Below are positions 34,860 to 45,681 of a stretch of DNA of 64,000 nt, in pieces. This DNA is from Curtobacterium sp. MCBD17_035 (GTDB lineage: Bacteria; Actinomycetota; Actinomycetes; Actinomycetales; Microbacteriaceae), in the NCBI RefSeq assembly GCF_003234815.2, contig NZ_CP126279.1, positions 744,001 to 808,000 on the forward strand. The letters run 5' to 3'. The translations under genes and the position numbers were made by a program. The notes under the pieces are model-generated. The model had not been told where the DNA came from, searched no databases, and saw only the letters and a program-made list of their open reading frames with translations. The stretch's first letter is position 1. The number at the start of each line of letters is the position of its first letter.

Positions 34860-36142
34860 CCGGAGCCGGGCCGCGCGCGCACTCCACGCCGCACTGGACC
34901 CTCCGCATCGTCGTCGTCACCGCGCTCGTCGGGGTCGCGGGGGGCGTCGCCGGCGTCAGCGTGTGGGTCGCGCTGCACCTCATCCAGGTCGTCGCGTTCG
35001 GGTTCCCGTTCCACACGGGGGACGAGGCGGCGGACGAGCCGGACGCCCTGCACCGGTTCCTGGCGGTCTTCGCCGCGGGCCTCCTGGCCGGGGTCGCGTG
35101 GTGGGCGCTCCGCCGGTGGGGCCGCCCCGTCGTCGCCGTGCAGGGCGCGGTCGACGGCCGGCACATGCCGTCGCTCGTCACGGTCGCGAACGCCGGGATC
35201 CAGATCGTCATCGTCGGACTCGGAGCCTCGATCGGCAAGGAGGTCGCACCGCGTGAGATCGGGGCCTGGCTCAGCCAGCAGATCACCGACCGTGCCGGGC
35301 TGACCCGCCGCGAGACGCGGATCCTCGTCGCCTGCGGTGCCGCGGCGGGACTCGCCGCCGTGTACGACGTGCCGCTCGGCGGAGCGCTGTTCGCCGTCGA
35401 GGTCCTGCTCGGTGAGATCACCTTCGCCACCGCCTTGCCCGCGTTCGCGACGAGTGCGATCGCCGCGCTCGTCGCCCGGGCCGTCGTGCCCGTCGAGACC
35501 CTCTACACGGTGCCGACGCTCACCCTGTCGCCGTCGCTCGTCGTGTGGGCGGTGCTCGTCGGACCGGTGCTCGGCTTCGCCGGGATCGGGTTCGTCCGCC
35601 TGACGAACCGGCTGCAGACCGCACGACCGCGCGGGTGGCGCGTCATGATCGTCATGCCCGTCGTGTTCGCCGGTGTGGGAGCGGTCGCGATCTGGTTCCC
35701 CCAGGTCCTCGGCAACGGTCGCGCCCTCGGACAAGCGGCGTTCGGCACCCACCTGCACGACGCGGCGGTGCTCGGACTGGCCCCGGTCCTCCTGGTCGGC
35801 GTCCTGTCGCTGGCGAAGACCGCGACGACGACAGCGACCATCGGTGCCGGGGCCGCCGGTGGCACGCTCACCCCGTCGATCGCGATCGGTGCGACCGCGG
35901 GGGCGTTCCTCGGCGGCGCGTGGCTGCTCGTCTGGCCGGGGTCGGGGCTCGCCGCGTTCGCGTTCATCGGCGCCGCCGCGTTCCTGGCGACGACGATGCG
36001 CGCCCCGTTCACGGCGCTCGTCCTCGTCGTCGAGTTCACCGGGCAGGGGCCGACGATCCTCATCCCGGCGCTCCTGGCGGTCGGCGGTGCCGTGGCCGTC
36101 GGGTACGTCCTCGGGCGGCGTCGCCTGGTCGGGGTGGCGTAG
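34850..36142 (+). CDS. CLC family chloride channel or antiporter
   Basis: This 430-residue protein has 10-12 hydrophobic segments. The motif GLGASIGKEVAPRE takes the place of the usual GREGP and keeps the gating Glu. YDVPLGGALFAVE, a GAGAAGGTLTPS loop and GAAAFLATTMRAP follow the family pattern. GTG 34850 overlaps the corA stop by 10 nt and is the best start before the first helix. It probably exchanges chloride, or another anion, for protons. The altered selectivity loop leaves the ion uncertain. Confidence 0.87.
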   Translation: MVLTGAGPRAHSTPHWTLRIVVVTALVGVAGGVAGVSVWVALHLIQVVAFGFPFHTGDEAADEPDALHRFLAVFAAGLLAGVAWWALRRWGRPVVAVQGAVDGRHMPSLVTVANAGIQIVIVGLGASIGKEVAPREIGAWLSQQITDRAGLTRRETRILVACGAAAGLAAVYDVPLGGALFAVEVLLGEITFATALPAFATSAIAALVARAVVPVETLYTVPTLTLSPSLVVWAVLVGPVLGFAGIGFVRLTNRLQTARPRGWRVMIVMPVVFAGVGAVAIWFPQVLGNGRALGQAAFGTHLHDAAVLGLAPVLLVGVLSLAKTATTTATIGAGAAGGTLTPSIAIGATAGAFLGGAWLLVWPGSGLAAFAFIGAAAFLATTMRAPFTALVLVVEFTGQGPTILIPALLAVGGAVAVGYVLGRRRLVGVA

Positions 36143-36211
36143 CGCCGGAGCGCCCACGGGTGCGCCGTTCGTGACGGCGGGGTCCTCGCTGGGCGCCGGG
36201 GCCCGCGCGGC

Positions 36212-36517
36212 CTACTTCCCGAGCGACGCCAGCAGGGGGAGCATCAGCCCGGCCACCCAGATGAGCACGAAGAGCAGGCCACCCAGGACGGTCAGGCGCC
36301 GCCAGCGGCGGGTCGGGAGGTCCGGGGTCGAGCCCCACATCTGCGACCGGGTGACGACCCGGTTGGCCTGCGCGACGACCCGCGCGACGTCCGGATCGGA
36401 CGTGTCGAGCAGCCCGTCGGCCGCGTTCGTCGAGATCCGCTCGGCCTCCTCGAGCGGCATGGTCAGCCGGGGAGGTCGCTCGCGGCGGGCGACGCGTGCG
36501 GACCGCTCGTTGCGCAT
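36212..36517 (-). CDS. Small single-pass membrane protein
   Basis: This 101-residue protein has a basic N-terminus, a middle segment (LEEAERISTNAADGLLD and VARVVAQANRVV) and one strong C-terminal helix (LTVLGGLLFVLIWVAGLMLPLLASLG). No known family is recognised. It is convergent with the CLC gene and divergent from the antitoxin-like gene. Confidence 0.65.
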   Translation of the reverse strand: MRNERSARVARRERPPRLTMPLEEAERISTNAADGLLDTSDPDVARVVAQANRVVTRSQMWGSTPDLPTRRWRRLTVLGGLLFVLIWVAGLMLPLLASLGK

Positions 36518-36590
36518 GGGCGTCCTCGTTCGTTCGGGGTGTGCCCCGAGTCTGCTCCGTACGGCGGGTGTCCGTCCAGGGCATCGCGCC

Positions 36591-36596
36591 TAGGAT
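36591..36596 (+). promoter_or_regulatory. -10 element, leaderless
   Basis: TAGGAT is 7 nt before the ATG of the antitoxin-like gene. Confidence 0.5.
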
Positions 36597-36603
36597 CGCG
36601 CGC

Positions 36604-36969
36604 ATGGCCGGGTTCGATGACATCAGCAAGAAGGCCCAGGAGTTCCTGGGCAACGACAAGGTGAAGAACGCCCTCCGCAGCGAGCAGGCCGAGGGCCTCA
36701 GCGACAAGGTGCTCGACGCGGTGCAGGGCGCGGTGGACAAGGCCACCGGCGGCAAGTACAGCGACCAGCTCAAGGGCGCGCGGGACCAGGCCGACAAGCA
36801 CATCGGCAAGGTCGTGGGGCCAGGAGGGGACGACCGGGGGCACGACGCGCAGGCGCACGGCGACCACGGCGTGGCGGGTCACGGGGGCCACGCGGCGCAC
36901 GGCGCACCGGACCAGGAGCACGACGGCGGGCCGCACCACGGCGACGGATCGGGCAAGCACAAGGCCTGA
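36604..36969 (+). CDS. Rv0909-family antitoxin-like protein with His-rich tail
   Basis: This 121-residue protein has an N-terminal part (residues 1-65: FDDISKKAQEFLGNDKVKN, then VLDAVQGAVDKATGGKYSDQ) that matches the MT0933/Rv0909 putative antitoxin family. Residues about 75-121 are rich in His, Gly and Asp (HDAQAHGDHGVAGHGGHAAH) and could bind divalent metal. No toxin gene of the SRPBCC type lies next to it. The small size and acidic/basic helix suggest a stress-related or chaperone-like role, but this is not known. Confidence 0.75.
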   Translation: MAGFDDISKKAQEFLGNDKVKNALRSEQAEGLSDKVLDAVQGAVDKATGGKYSDQLKGARDQADKHIGKVVGPGGDDRGHDAQAHGDHGVAGHGGHAAHGAPDQEHDGGPHHGDGSGKHKA

Positions 36970-37033
36970 CCGCGGTCACCGACTGGACGGGATCCGGAAC
37001 AGCGGGGACCATGGACGGGTCGCCCTCGGGTGA

Positions 37034-38892
<1,859 letters not shown>

Positions 38893-38976
38893 CCCGACCC
38901 GTCCCTCCCGGTCGGCCCCCGTCACACGAGGTCACACACCCGGCAGCGGGGTCGGGGGCGGCCGTAGCGTCGGAGC

Positions 38977-40380
38977 GTGACCGAACCCCAGGACGTCCGA
39001 CGGATCCGCTTCAACGCGTTCGACATGAACTGCGTCGCGCACCAGTCCTCCGGGCTGTGGCGCCACCCGCGTGATCGTTCCCGCCACTACAACGACCTCT
39101 CCTACTGGACCGACCTAGCACGGCTGCTCGAGTCCGGGGACTTCGACGGGATCTTCATCGCCGACGTGCTCGGCACGTACGACGTGTACGGCGGATCGAA
39201 CGAGGCCGCGTTGCGGACGGGGTCGCAGGTCCCCGTGAACGACCCGATGCTCCTGGTGTCGGCGATGGCGTCCGTCACCGAGCGCCTCGGCTTCGGCATC
39301 ACCGCGGGGACGGCCTACGAGCACCCGTACCCGTTCGCCCGACGCATGTCGACGCTCGACCACCTGACGAAGGGCCGGATCGGCTGGAACGTCGTGACCG
39401 GGTACCTGCCGAGTGCGGCGCGGAACATGGGACAGACGGACCAGCTCGCGCACGACGACCGCTACGACGTCGCCGACGAGTACCTCGAGGTCCTCTACAA
39501 GCTGTGGGAGGGCTCCTGGGAGGACGACGCGGTGGTCGCCGACGTCGAGACCGGCGTCTTCACCGACCCCGCCAAGGTGCACCCGATCGAGCACCACGGC
39601 CGGCACTTCGACGTGCCGGGCATCCACCTGTCCGAACCGTCGGTGCAGCGATCGCCCGTGATCTACCAGGCCGGTGCGTCCCCCAGGGGGATCCGGTTCG
39701 CGGCCGAGCACGCCGAGGCGATCTTCGTCGGCGCGCCGACGATCCCGCAGCTCGCGGCCACCGTGCGCAAGATCCGGGACGCGCTGGAGGCGGCGGGTCG
39801 CGACCGGTACGCCGCTCGCGTCTACACCCTGCTGACCGTGATCACCGACGCCACGGACGACCTCGCACGGGCGAAGTACGCGGACTACCTGTCCTACGCG
39901 TCCGAGGTCGGCGCCCTCGTGCTCAACTCCGGGTGGATGGGCGTCGACCTGGCGCAGTACGACCTCGACGAGCCGCTCGGCAACATCGAGTCGAACGCGA
40001 TCCAGTCCGCGGCCGCGAACCTCTCGGCCGCGACCGGCGAGGACGGTTCGACGTGGACCGTCCGGGACATCGCGCGACGGACCGCGATCGGCGGGCTCGG
40101 CCCCGTCGAGGTGGGCAGCGGCGCGACGATCGCGGACCGCCTCCAGGAGATCGTGCGGGAGACCGACGTCGACGGCTTCAACCTCGCCTACGCGGTGACC
40201 CCGGGGACCTGGGAGGACGTCGTCGAGTTCGTCGTGCCCGAGCTCCGGGCCCGCGGGGCCTATCCGGAGGCATCCGGAGCGGGGTCGTTGCGCGACAAGC
40301 TGTTCGGCCGGGGCGACCGGTTGCCGGACGAGCACCGTGGTGCGTCCCACCGGGTGGGGGCGCGCGCGGCAGCCGTGTGA
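38977..40380 (+). CDS. NtaA/DmoA family FMN-dependent monooxygenase
   Basis: The 467-residue luciferase-like (class C) flavin monooxygenase has the NtaA/SnaA/DmoA features RIRFNAFDMNCVAHQSSGLW, WNVVTGYLPSAARNMG and SPVIYQAGASPRG. These enzymes use FMNH2 from a partner reductase to oxidise aminopolycarboxylates, sulfides or alkanes. TAGCGT lies 6 nt before the GTG. No flavin reductase is adjacent. The FAD/NAD(P) protein downstream could be associated, though the link is weak. Confidence 0.88.
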   Translation: MTEPQDVRRIRFNAFDMNCVAHQSSGLWRHPRDRSRHYNDLSYWTDLARLLESGDFDGIFIADVLGTYDVYGGSNEAALRTGSQVPVNDPMLLVSAMASVTERLGFGITAGTAYEHPYPFARRMSTLDHLTKGRIGWNVVTGYLPSAARNMGQTDQLAHDDRYDVADEYLEVLYKLWEGSWEDDAVVADVETGVFTDPAKVHPIEHHGRHFDVPGIHLSEPSVQRSPVIYQAGASPRGIRFAAEHAEAIFVGAPTIPQLAATVRKIRDALEAAGRDRYAARVYTLLTVITDATDDLARAKYADYLSYASEVGALVLNSGWMGVDLAQYDLDEPLGNIESNAIQSAAANLSAATGEDGSTWTVRDIARRTAIGGLGPVEVGSGATIADRLQEIVRETDVDGFNLAYAVTPGTWEDVVEFVVPELRARGAYPEASGAGSLRDKLFGRGDRLPDEHRGASHRVGARAAAV

Positions 40381-40502
40381 CGGCGGGGGCCCTGTGCCTC
40401 CACGATCGCCCTCCGCGTCCATCCACCCGGCTCTCGTGGTGCACCGGCTAGCGTCGAGCTGAGCACGCCGACGGACAGCGCGTGCCGGACAGGAGCGCAC
40501 TC

Positions 40503-41807
40503 GTGAGCGGAACAGGGACGTCCGTCGTCGTCATCGGAGGCGGGGCGAGCGCCGTGTACGTCGCGGTCGCGCTCCGCGAGCGCGCCGCCGCGCGGGACCT
40601 GCCCGCACCGGACGTGACGATCGTCGCGCGTGAGACGCCGATCGGTCGCGGGCTGGCGTACGGGCACGCCGAGGCGCACCACCGGCTCAACAGCCCCGCG
40701 GGCGGGATGAGCGTCTCCGCGGGCGACGCCGCGCACTTCGTCCGGTGGTGCGCCGACCACGGGTACGACGTCGCGCCGGGGGACTACGTCGAGCGCCGGC
40801 TGTTCGGTGACTACCTCGTCGACGTCGCGGAGCACCTCGTCGCCGACCCGGACCACCCGGTGCACGTCGTGCAGGGCGAGGCGGTGGGCTGCACGACCGG
40901 CGACGACGGCGCGCACGTGGCCCTCGCGGACGGTTCGACGATCGACGCCGACGTCGCCGTCCTCGCGCTCGGGAACCCGCCGCCTGCCACGTGGCCGACG
41001 GGAGCGGCGGTGCAGATCGACGACCCGTGGGCGACCGGTGCGCTCGGCCGCGTGCCCGACGGCTCGAGGGTCCTGCTCGTCGGGACGGGCCTGACGATGG
41101 TGGACGTCGCCACGTCGCTCGCCCGCCGGGAGGCCGGGATCACCATGACCGCGACGAGTCGCCACCTCCTGCTCCCGGCGGAGCACCTGCCGGGTCCGGT
41201 GGCACCCGGACCGGGCCTCGACCCGACCGTGTCGACGCTCGGCGGGCTCGCCCACGAGCTCGGCGTACAGCTCCGTGCCGCCGAGGACGCCGGCACACCG
41301 TGGCAGGCGGTCATCGACGGCATGCGCCCTCGGCTCATGGAGCACTGGACGGGGATGGACGAGGCCGACCGCCGCCGGTTCGTCGAGCACCTCGCGCGCC
41401 GGTGGGACGTCCACCGCCACCGCATGGCGCCGTCGGTCCACGCCGAGCTCCAGGGGCTCGTCGACGGCGGCGTCCTCCGGTTCGTGGCCGACGCCGACCC
41501 GTCCGGGTTCGACGCCGTCGTGTTCTGCACCGGCCCCACCGCCGTGACGACACCCGGCTGGAGTCCCGTCGTCGATGCGCTGCTCGAGCGCGGGAGGATC
41601 CTGCCCGAGCCCCTCGGACTCGGACTGGACGCCGACTGGTCCGGCGCGGTCCGCGATGACCACGGCGACGTGGACGGACGGCTCCTGGCGATCGGGCACG
41701 CGCTGCGCGGGGCACTGTGGGAGACGACGGCGATCGGCGAGATCCGGATCATCGCGAACCGCGTCGCCGATCGGGCCCTCGACACGGTCGCGGCCGTCTC
41801 CGCCTGA
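40503..41807 (+). CDS. FAD/NAD(P)-binding protein
   Basis: This 434-residue protein has an N-terminal Rossmann motif VVVIGGGASAVYVA, GRGLAYGHAEAHHRLNSPAG, and a second nucleotide site VLLVGTGLTMVDVA. It resembles the YdhS/HpnW-like FAD-NAD(P) group, whose role is unclear. The GTG at 40503 is preferred because GGAG lies 8 nt upstream. A GTG at 40482 would add seven residues. The gene ends 20 bp before copy C of the 60-bp repeat. Confidence 0.75.
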   Translation: MSGTGTSVVVIGGGASAVYVAVALRERAAARDLPAPDVTIVARETPIGRGLAYGHAEAHHRLNSPAGGMSVSAGDAAHFVRWCADHGYDVAPGDYVERRLFGDYLVDVAEHLVADPDHPVHVVQGEAVGCTTGDDGAHVALADGSTIDADVAVLALGNPPPATWPTGAAVQIDDPWATGALGRVPDGSRVLLVGTGLTMVDVATSLARREAGITMTATSRHLLLPAEHLPGPVAPGPGLDPTVSTLGGLAHELGVQLRAAEDAGTPWQAVIDGMRPRLMEHWTGMDEADRRRFVEHLARRWDVHRHRMAPSVHAELQGLVDGGVLRFVADADPSGFDAVVFCTGPTAVTTPGWSPVVDALLERGRILPEPLGLGLDADWSGAVRDDHGDVDGRLLAIGHALRGALWETTAIGEIRIIANRVADRALDTVAAVSA

Positions 41808-41827
41808 GCGGGCCCGCTCACCGCTCC

Positions 41828-41887
41828 GCGAGGTCGCAGTCACTGCCGTTCTGGAGGGCACCAGAACGGCACCGACCGCGATCTCGC
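41828..41887. repeat. 60-bp palindromic repeat, copy C
   Basis: The 27-nt arms start GCGAGGTCGCAGTC and end GACCGCGATCTCGC. They have four mismatches and enclose 6 nt. The copy lies between the FAD/NAD(P) protein gene and the dipeptidase gene. Confidence 0.8.
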
Positions 41888-41921
41888 GGCGGGTCGTCGT
41901 GCCTCCAGTACCGTCGGCAGC

Positions 41922-42962
41922 ATGACGGACCCGCTCGCGACCCTGTCGTTCCCCGTAATCGACGGCCACAACGACCTGCCGTGGGAGTGCCAGATGCGGC
42001 GCGGCTCGTCCGTCGAGGGCGTCGACGGCACCGCGCTCACGCTGCACACCGACCTGCCGAAGCTCCGTGCGGGCGGTGTCGTCGGCCAGTTCTGGTCCGT
42101 GTACGTCGACGTCGACGAGCCGGACCCCGTCCGCACGACGCTCCAGCAGATCGACCTGGTCCACCGCCTCATCACCCGCTACCCGGACGACCTCCGGCTC
42201 GCGCGCACCGCCGACGAGGTCCGCGCGGCCGTCTCGGCCGGACGCATCGCGAGCCTGCTCGGGGCCGAGGGCGGGCACGCGATCGGCGACGACCTCGCCG
42301 TGCTCCGGACGTTCGCGCGGCTCGGCGTCCGGTACATGACGCTGACGCACACCGCGGACACGGCCTGGGCGGACTCCGCGACGGGGGAGCGCGCGCACGG
42401 CGGCTTGACCGACCGCGGGCGCGAGGTCGTCGCCGAGATGGAACGGATCGGCATGCTCGTCGACCTCTCGCACACGAGCCCCGACACCATGCGCGACACG
42501 CTCGACGTCGCCACCGCCCCGGTGCTGTTCAGCCACTCGTCGACGATCGCGGTGAACGACCACCCGCGGAACGTCCCCGACGACGTGCTCGCCCGACTCA
42601 CCGACAACGGCGGAGTCGTCATGATCACGTTCGTGCCGGCGTTCGTCTCCGCGGCCTGGGCCGCGTGGGAGGCCGCCGACCCGGCGAGCCGCCCGGCCGA
42701 CGGCCCGATCGTCACCGTGGCCGACGTCGCGGACCACGTCGACCACGCACGCCAGGTCGCGGGCATCGAGCACGTCGGGCTCGGGGGCGACTACGACGGC
42801 ACGCCCGTCCTGCCCCCGGACCTCCGCGACGTCTCGCGGTACCCGGTGCTCGCCGACGAGCTCCGGCGGCGCGGCTGGTCGGACGACGACCTCCGCGCGC
42901 TGGCGGGCGGCAACGTGCTCCGGGTGCTCGCCGCGACGGACGCGGCGTTCGTCGGCGGCTGA
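41922..42962 (+). CDS. M19 membrane dipeptidase family protein
   Basis: This 346-residue amidohydrolase-fold dipeptidase has metal ligands in VIDGHNDLPWE (His-x-Asp), GAEGGHAIG (Glu), DLSHTSPDT (His) and FSHSSTIAV (His). No signal peptide is seen, so it is probably cytosolic despite the family name. It cleaves dipeptides, often including D-residue ones. TACCGT ends 7 nt before the ATG, and no ribosome site is visible. Confidence 0.9.
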   Translation: MTDPLATLSFPVIDGHNDLPWECQMRRGSSVEGVDGTALTLHTDLPKLRAGGVVGQFWSVYVDVDEPDPVRTTLQQIDLVHRLITRYPDDLRLARTADEVRAAVSAGRIASLLGAEGGHAIGDDLAVLRTFARLGVRYMTLTHTADTAWADSATGERAHGGLTDRGREVVAEMERIGMLVDLSHTSPDTMRDTLDVATAPVLFSHSSTIAVNDHPRNVPDDVLARLTDNGGVVMITFVPAFVSAAWAAWEAADPASRPADGPIVTVADVADHVDHARQVAGIEHVGLGGDYDGTPVLPPDLRDVSRYPVLADELRRRGWSDDDLRALAGGNVLRVLAATDAAFVGG

Positions 42963-43022
42963 CGCAGCGTTCGTCGCGAACCGACGACGGACGGACGGAC
43001 GGGAGGCGCGGGGCCGGGCCCG

Positions 43023-44105
43023 TCAGAACGCGTAGCGGACGCGGCAGTACGGCATGGTCGCGGCGAGCAGCGTCGTGAACCGGTCCACCGCAGCCCGCTT
43101 CAGCTCCCGCCGGTAGCGCACGTTCACCGCGCCGTTCTCGGACACCTTCGTCTCCTGCAGCTCGGGGCGCCACAGGACGTCCTCGGCCTTCGGATGCCAA
43201 CCGAGGTTGACGCCGTGCAGACCCTCGTTGTGGGTGAGCATGATGACCTCGCACGCCAGCTGCGCCTTCGTCCGCGGGGACAGGACGTCGTCGAGGTGCT
43301 CGAACAGCGCCTGCCAGTCCTGCTCCCACGTCGGTGTGAGGATCACCGGCGAGAAGTTGAGGTGGACCTCGTACCCAGCCTCGACGAAGTCGTCGATCGC
43401 CGCGATGCGCTCGGCCATGGGTGACGTCCGGATGTCCGTGAGCTTGGCGAGCTCGGCCGGCATGAGCGAGAACCGGACCCGCGTGCGGCCCATCGGGTCC
43501 CAGTCCAACAGGTCACGGTTGACGTACTTGGTGGCGAAGGACGCCTTCGCGGTCGGCATCATGCGGAACAGGTCGACGAGGTCGTGGACGTTCTCGCTCA
43601 CCAGGGCGTCGGCCGAGCAGTCCGAGTTCTCGCCGATGTCGTAGACCCAGGCCTCGGGGTCGCACTGGTTCGGCTCGACCTTCGGGCCCTGCTTGGCGAC
43701 GTGGCGGGCGATGTGCCGCTGGATCTGCTCGATGTTCACGAAGGTGGTGATCGGGTTGCTGTACCCCTTGCGCCGCGGGACGTAGCAGTACGCGCACGCC
43801 ATCGCGCACCCGTTCGCCGTCGACGGGGCGATGAAGTCGGCGCTGCGCCCGTTCGGTCGGGTGACCAGGGACTTCTTGACGCCGAGCACGAGGGCCTCGG
43901 TCTTGATCCGGACCCACCGGCGCACGTTGGTCTCGTCGCCGTGGACCTCCGGGATTTGCCAGTGCGACGGGACCTCGACGACCTCGGCGTCCGGCCACTC
44001 GGCGACGATCTCGGCCCCGCGCGGCATCGCGAGCGCGGCCGGCTCGGCGTAGATGCGTCGGACGTCGAGGAGCTGCCGCGGGGCGGTCGTCGTGGTGCCG
44101 GTCAT
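43023..44105 (-). CDS. Radical SAM protein, spore-photoproduct-lyase family
   Basis: This 360-residue protein has the radical SAM motif in GCAMACAYCYV (C-x3-C-x2-C, with Tyr residues flanking the last Cys, as in spore photoproduct lyase). Other family marks are NPITTFVNIEQIQRHI and a SDCSADALVSENVHD stretch where the lyase has its H-donor Cys region. Actinobacteria of this type do not form endospores, so the role in DNA repair is uncertain. The ATG at 44105 was chosen because the segment before it is unlike the family. Starts up to 44171 are possible. Confidence 0.8.
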   Translation of the reverse strand: MTGTTTTAPRQLLDVRRIYAEPAALAMPRGAEIVAEWPDAEVVEVPSHWQIPEVHGDETNVRRWVRIKTEALVLGVKKSLVTRPNGRSADFIAPSTANGCAMACAYCYVPRRKGYSNPITTFVNIEQIQRHIARHVAKQGPKVEPNQCDPEAWVYDIGENSDCSADALVSENVHDLVDLFRMMPTAKASFATKYVNRDLLDWDPMGRTRVRFSLMPAELAKLTDIRTSPMAERIAAIDDFVEAGYEVHLNFSPVILTPTWEQDWQALFEHLDDVLSPRTKAQLACEVIMLTHNEGLHGVNLGWHPKAEDVLWRPELQETKVSENGAVNVRYRRELKRAAVDRFTTLLAATMPYCRVRYAF

Positions 44106-44204
44106 CGCCTCCATCGTGGTCCCGACCACCGACACCACGCGAGGTCCGCTCCGCACGCCCGGGGGCACCACGCGCGGTCGTCGTGCCCCGCCGCTGACCG
44201 CCGG

Positions 44205-45107
44205 TCAGCCCCGCCCGAGGTGCTGCGTCAGGAAGAGCGCGGCTCGGTCGAGCGCCCGGTCCGACTCGTCCAGCGTCCCGACGAACGTCTGGAACACGTG
44301 CGGCACGTCGGCGGTGACGTCGAGGACCACGTCGACCTCGGCCTCCACGGCCCGGGTGGCCAGGCGGACGGCGTCGTCGAGGAGCACCTCGTTCGTCCCG
44401 ACCTGCAGGAGCATCGGCGGCAGGCCCGTCAGGTCGCCGACCACCGCCGGGGCGAGCAGCGGCTGGTACGGGTCCTGGCCCGCCAGGTAGAGCGCGCCGG
44501 TCCGGCGCATGCCGGCCGCGGTGAGGAACGGGTCGACGCCGTCCTTCGTGGTCATCGACGCACCCGTGCGGGTGTGGTCGAGTCCGGGCGAGAACGCGAC
44601 GATCGCGGCGGGCGTCGGCAGGCCGGCGTCCCGGGCCGCGATGCTCGTCGTGACGCTCAGGCCGCCGCCCGCGGAGTCGCCCGCGAAGGCGATGGTCGCG
44701 GGGTCCTCGCCCTGGTCGACGAGGTCGCGGAAGGCCGCGACACCGTCCTCGATCGCGGCGGGGAACGGGTGCTCGGGCGCGAGCCGGTAGTCGAGCGACA
44801 CGGCTCGGACCCCGGTCCGCAGGACGAGCTCCGTGGTCAGGGCCATCGCCGTGTCGGGGGAGCCGAGCAGCCAGGAGCCGCCGTGGAAGTACAGGATCGT
44901 CCCCGGACCGCCCTCACCCTCGGGTTCGACGAGGACCGCCGGGCGGCCGCCGAGTTCGACCGCGCTGCGCCGGACGCCGCCGGGGACCGGGAACCGGGCC
45001 ATCAGCGCCGCGAAGTCGGCGCGCATCTCCTCGATCGATCCCGGCTCGTCCTCGTGCGCCGTCGCCCGCAGTGCCGTGTCCAGGGCCCGTCGTGCTGCTC
45101 TCGTCAT
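44205..45107 (-). CDS. Alpha/beta hydrolase of the HSL family
   Basis: This 300-residue esterase has the oxyanion-hole HGG in ILYFHGGSWLLG, the nucleophile Ser in AFAGDSAGGGLS, and DYRLAPEHPFPAA. These are hallmarks of the hormone-sensitive-lipase group. It hydrolyses short-chain esters. GAGGAGG precedes ATG 45107. It is divergent from a MarR gene across two matching palindromes, so it is probably regulated by that MarR protein. Confidence 0.88.
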   Translation of the reverse strand: MTRAARRALDTALRATAHEDEPGSIEEMRADFAALMARFPVPGGVRRSAVELGGRPAVLVEPEGEGGPGTILYFHGGSWLLGSPDTAMALTTELVLRTGVRAVSLDYRLAPEHPFPAAIEDGVAAFRDLVDQGEDPATIAFAGDSAGGGLSVTTSIAARDAGLPTPAAIVAFSPGLDHTRTGASMTTKDGVDPFLTAAGMRRTGALYLAGQDPYQPLLAPAVVGDLTGLPPMLLQVGTNEVLLDDAVRLATRAVEAEVDVVLDVTADVPHVFQTFVGTLDESDRALDRAALFLTQHLGRG

Positions 45108-45129
45108 GTCGTCCTCCTCGTTCGGAAAC

Positions 45130-45173
45130 TGCATGCCGTGGCATGCATCGTAGACTGTATGCCATGGCAAGTA
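45130..45173. promoter_or_regulatory. Two MarR operator palindromes over the divergent promoter
   Basis: TGCATGCC-GT-GGCATGCA (45130-45147) is a perfect 8-bp-arm palindrome. TGTATGCCATGGCAAGTA (45156-45173) matches it at 14 of 18 positions, 26 bp downstream, over the -10 and start codon of the MarR gene (TAGACT, 45151-45156). Confidence 0.7.
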
Positions 45174-45634
45174 CATCGGCAACCGCCCGCCGCGCGGCGC
45201 TCTTCGACGACCTGGTGCGGTGCGAGACCCGCGTCTACAACGCCCTCACCGACCGGCTCCGCACCGACCACGGCATCGTCGCGTCCCAGTTCGAGATGCT
45301 CCGGTACCTCCGCGCGCACCCCGATGCACGGGTCGGTGACGTCGCCCGCACCGTCGCCGCCGGGATCGGCGCGATCAGCAAGGGGGTCGACCGCCTGGAG
45401 GGCCGGGGCTGGGTCACGCGCGTCCCCAACCCGGTGGACGGCCGGTCCTCGCTCCTCCGGCTCACCGGACGCGGGGCGGAGCTGGTCGCCGAGGCAGAGC
45501 GCACCTTCGACGCGCTGCTCGAGTCCCTCCTCGCACCGGTGCTCGACGACGACCAGGTCGCCGCGACGGGCGCGGCGCTCGCCGCGCTCCGGCGGTCGCT
45601 CGAGGCGGACCGCATCGGCGTCCCCGTGGGCTAG
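45164..45634 (+). CDS. MarR family transcriptional regulator
   Basis: This 156-residue protein has a winged helix (VASQFEMLRYLRAHPDARVGDVA, then GAISKGVDRLEGRGWVTR, then DGRSSLLRLT). It probably represses itself and the divergent esterase through the palindromes at 45130-45173, and may sense an ester or phenolic compound. ATG 45164 lies 7 nt after the -10. The amidohydrolase gene follows after 47 bp and may be cotranscribed. Confidence 0.9.
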   Translation: MASTSATARRAALFDDLVRCETRVYNALTDRLRTDHGIVASQFEMLRYLRAHPDARVGDVARTVAAGIGAISKGVDRLEGRGWVTRVPNPVDGRSSLLRLTGRGAELVAEAERTFDALLESLLAPVLDDDQVAATGAALAALRRSLEADRIGVPVG

Positions 45635-45681
45635 GGGCGCGCGACGAACCCGCGGCGCACCCACGTGGCAGGCTCCGGAGC

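Noticed and set aside
34733..36157. A 474-codon open frame opposite the CLC gene
   Set aside because: The CLC frame has membrane segments and motifs, while the opposite frame is charged and repetitive.
42963..43022. Terminator between the dipeptidase and SPL-family genes
   Set aside because: Half of the GGGAGGCGCGG stem is present but no matching partner arm was found.
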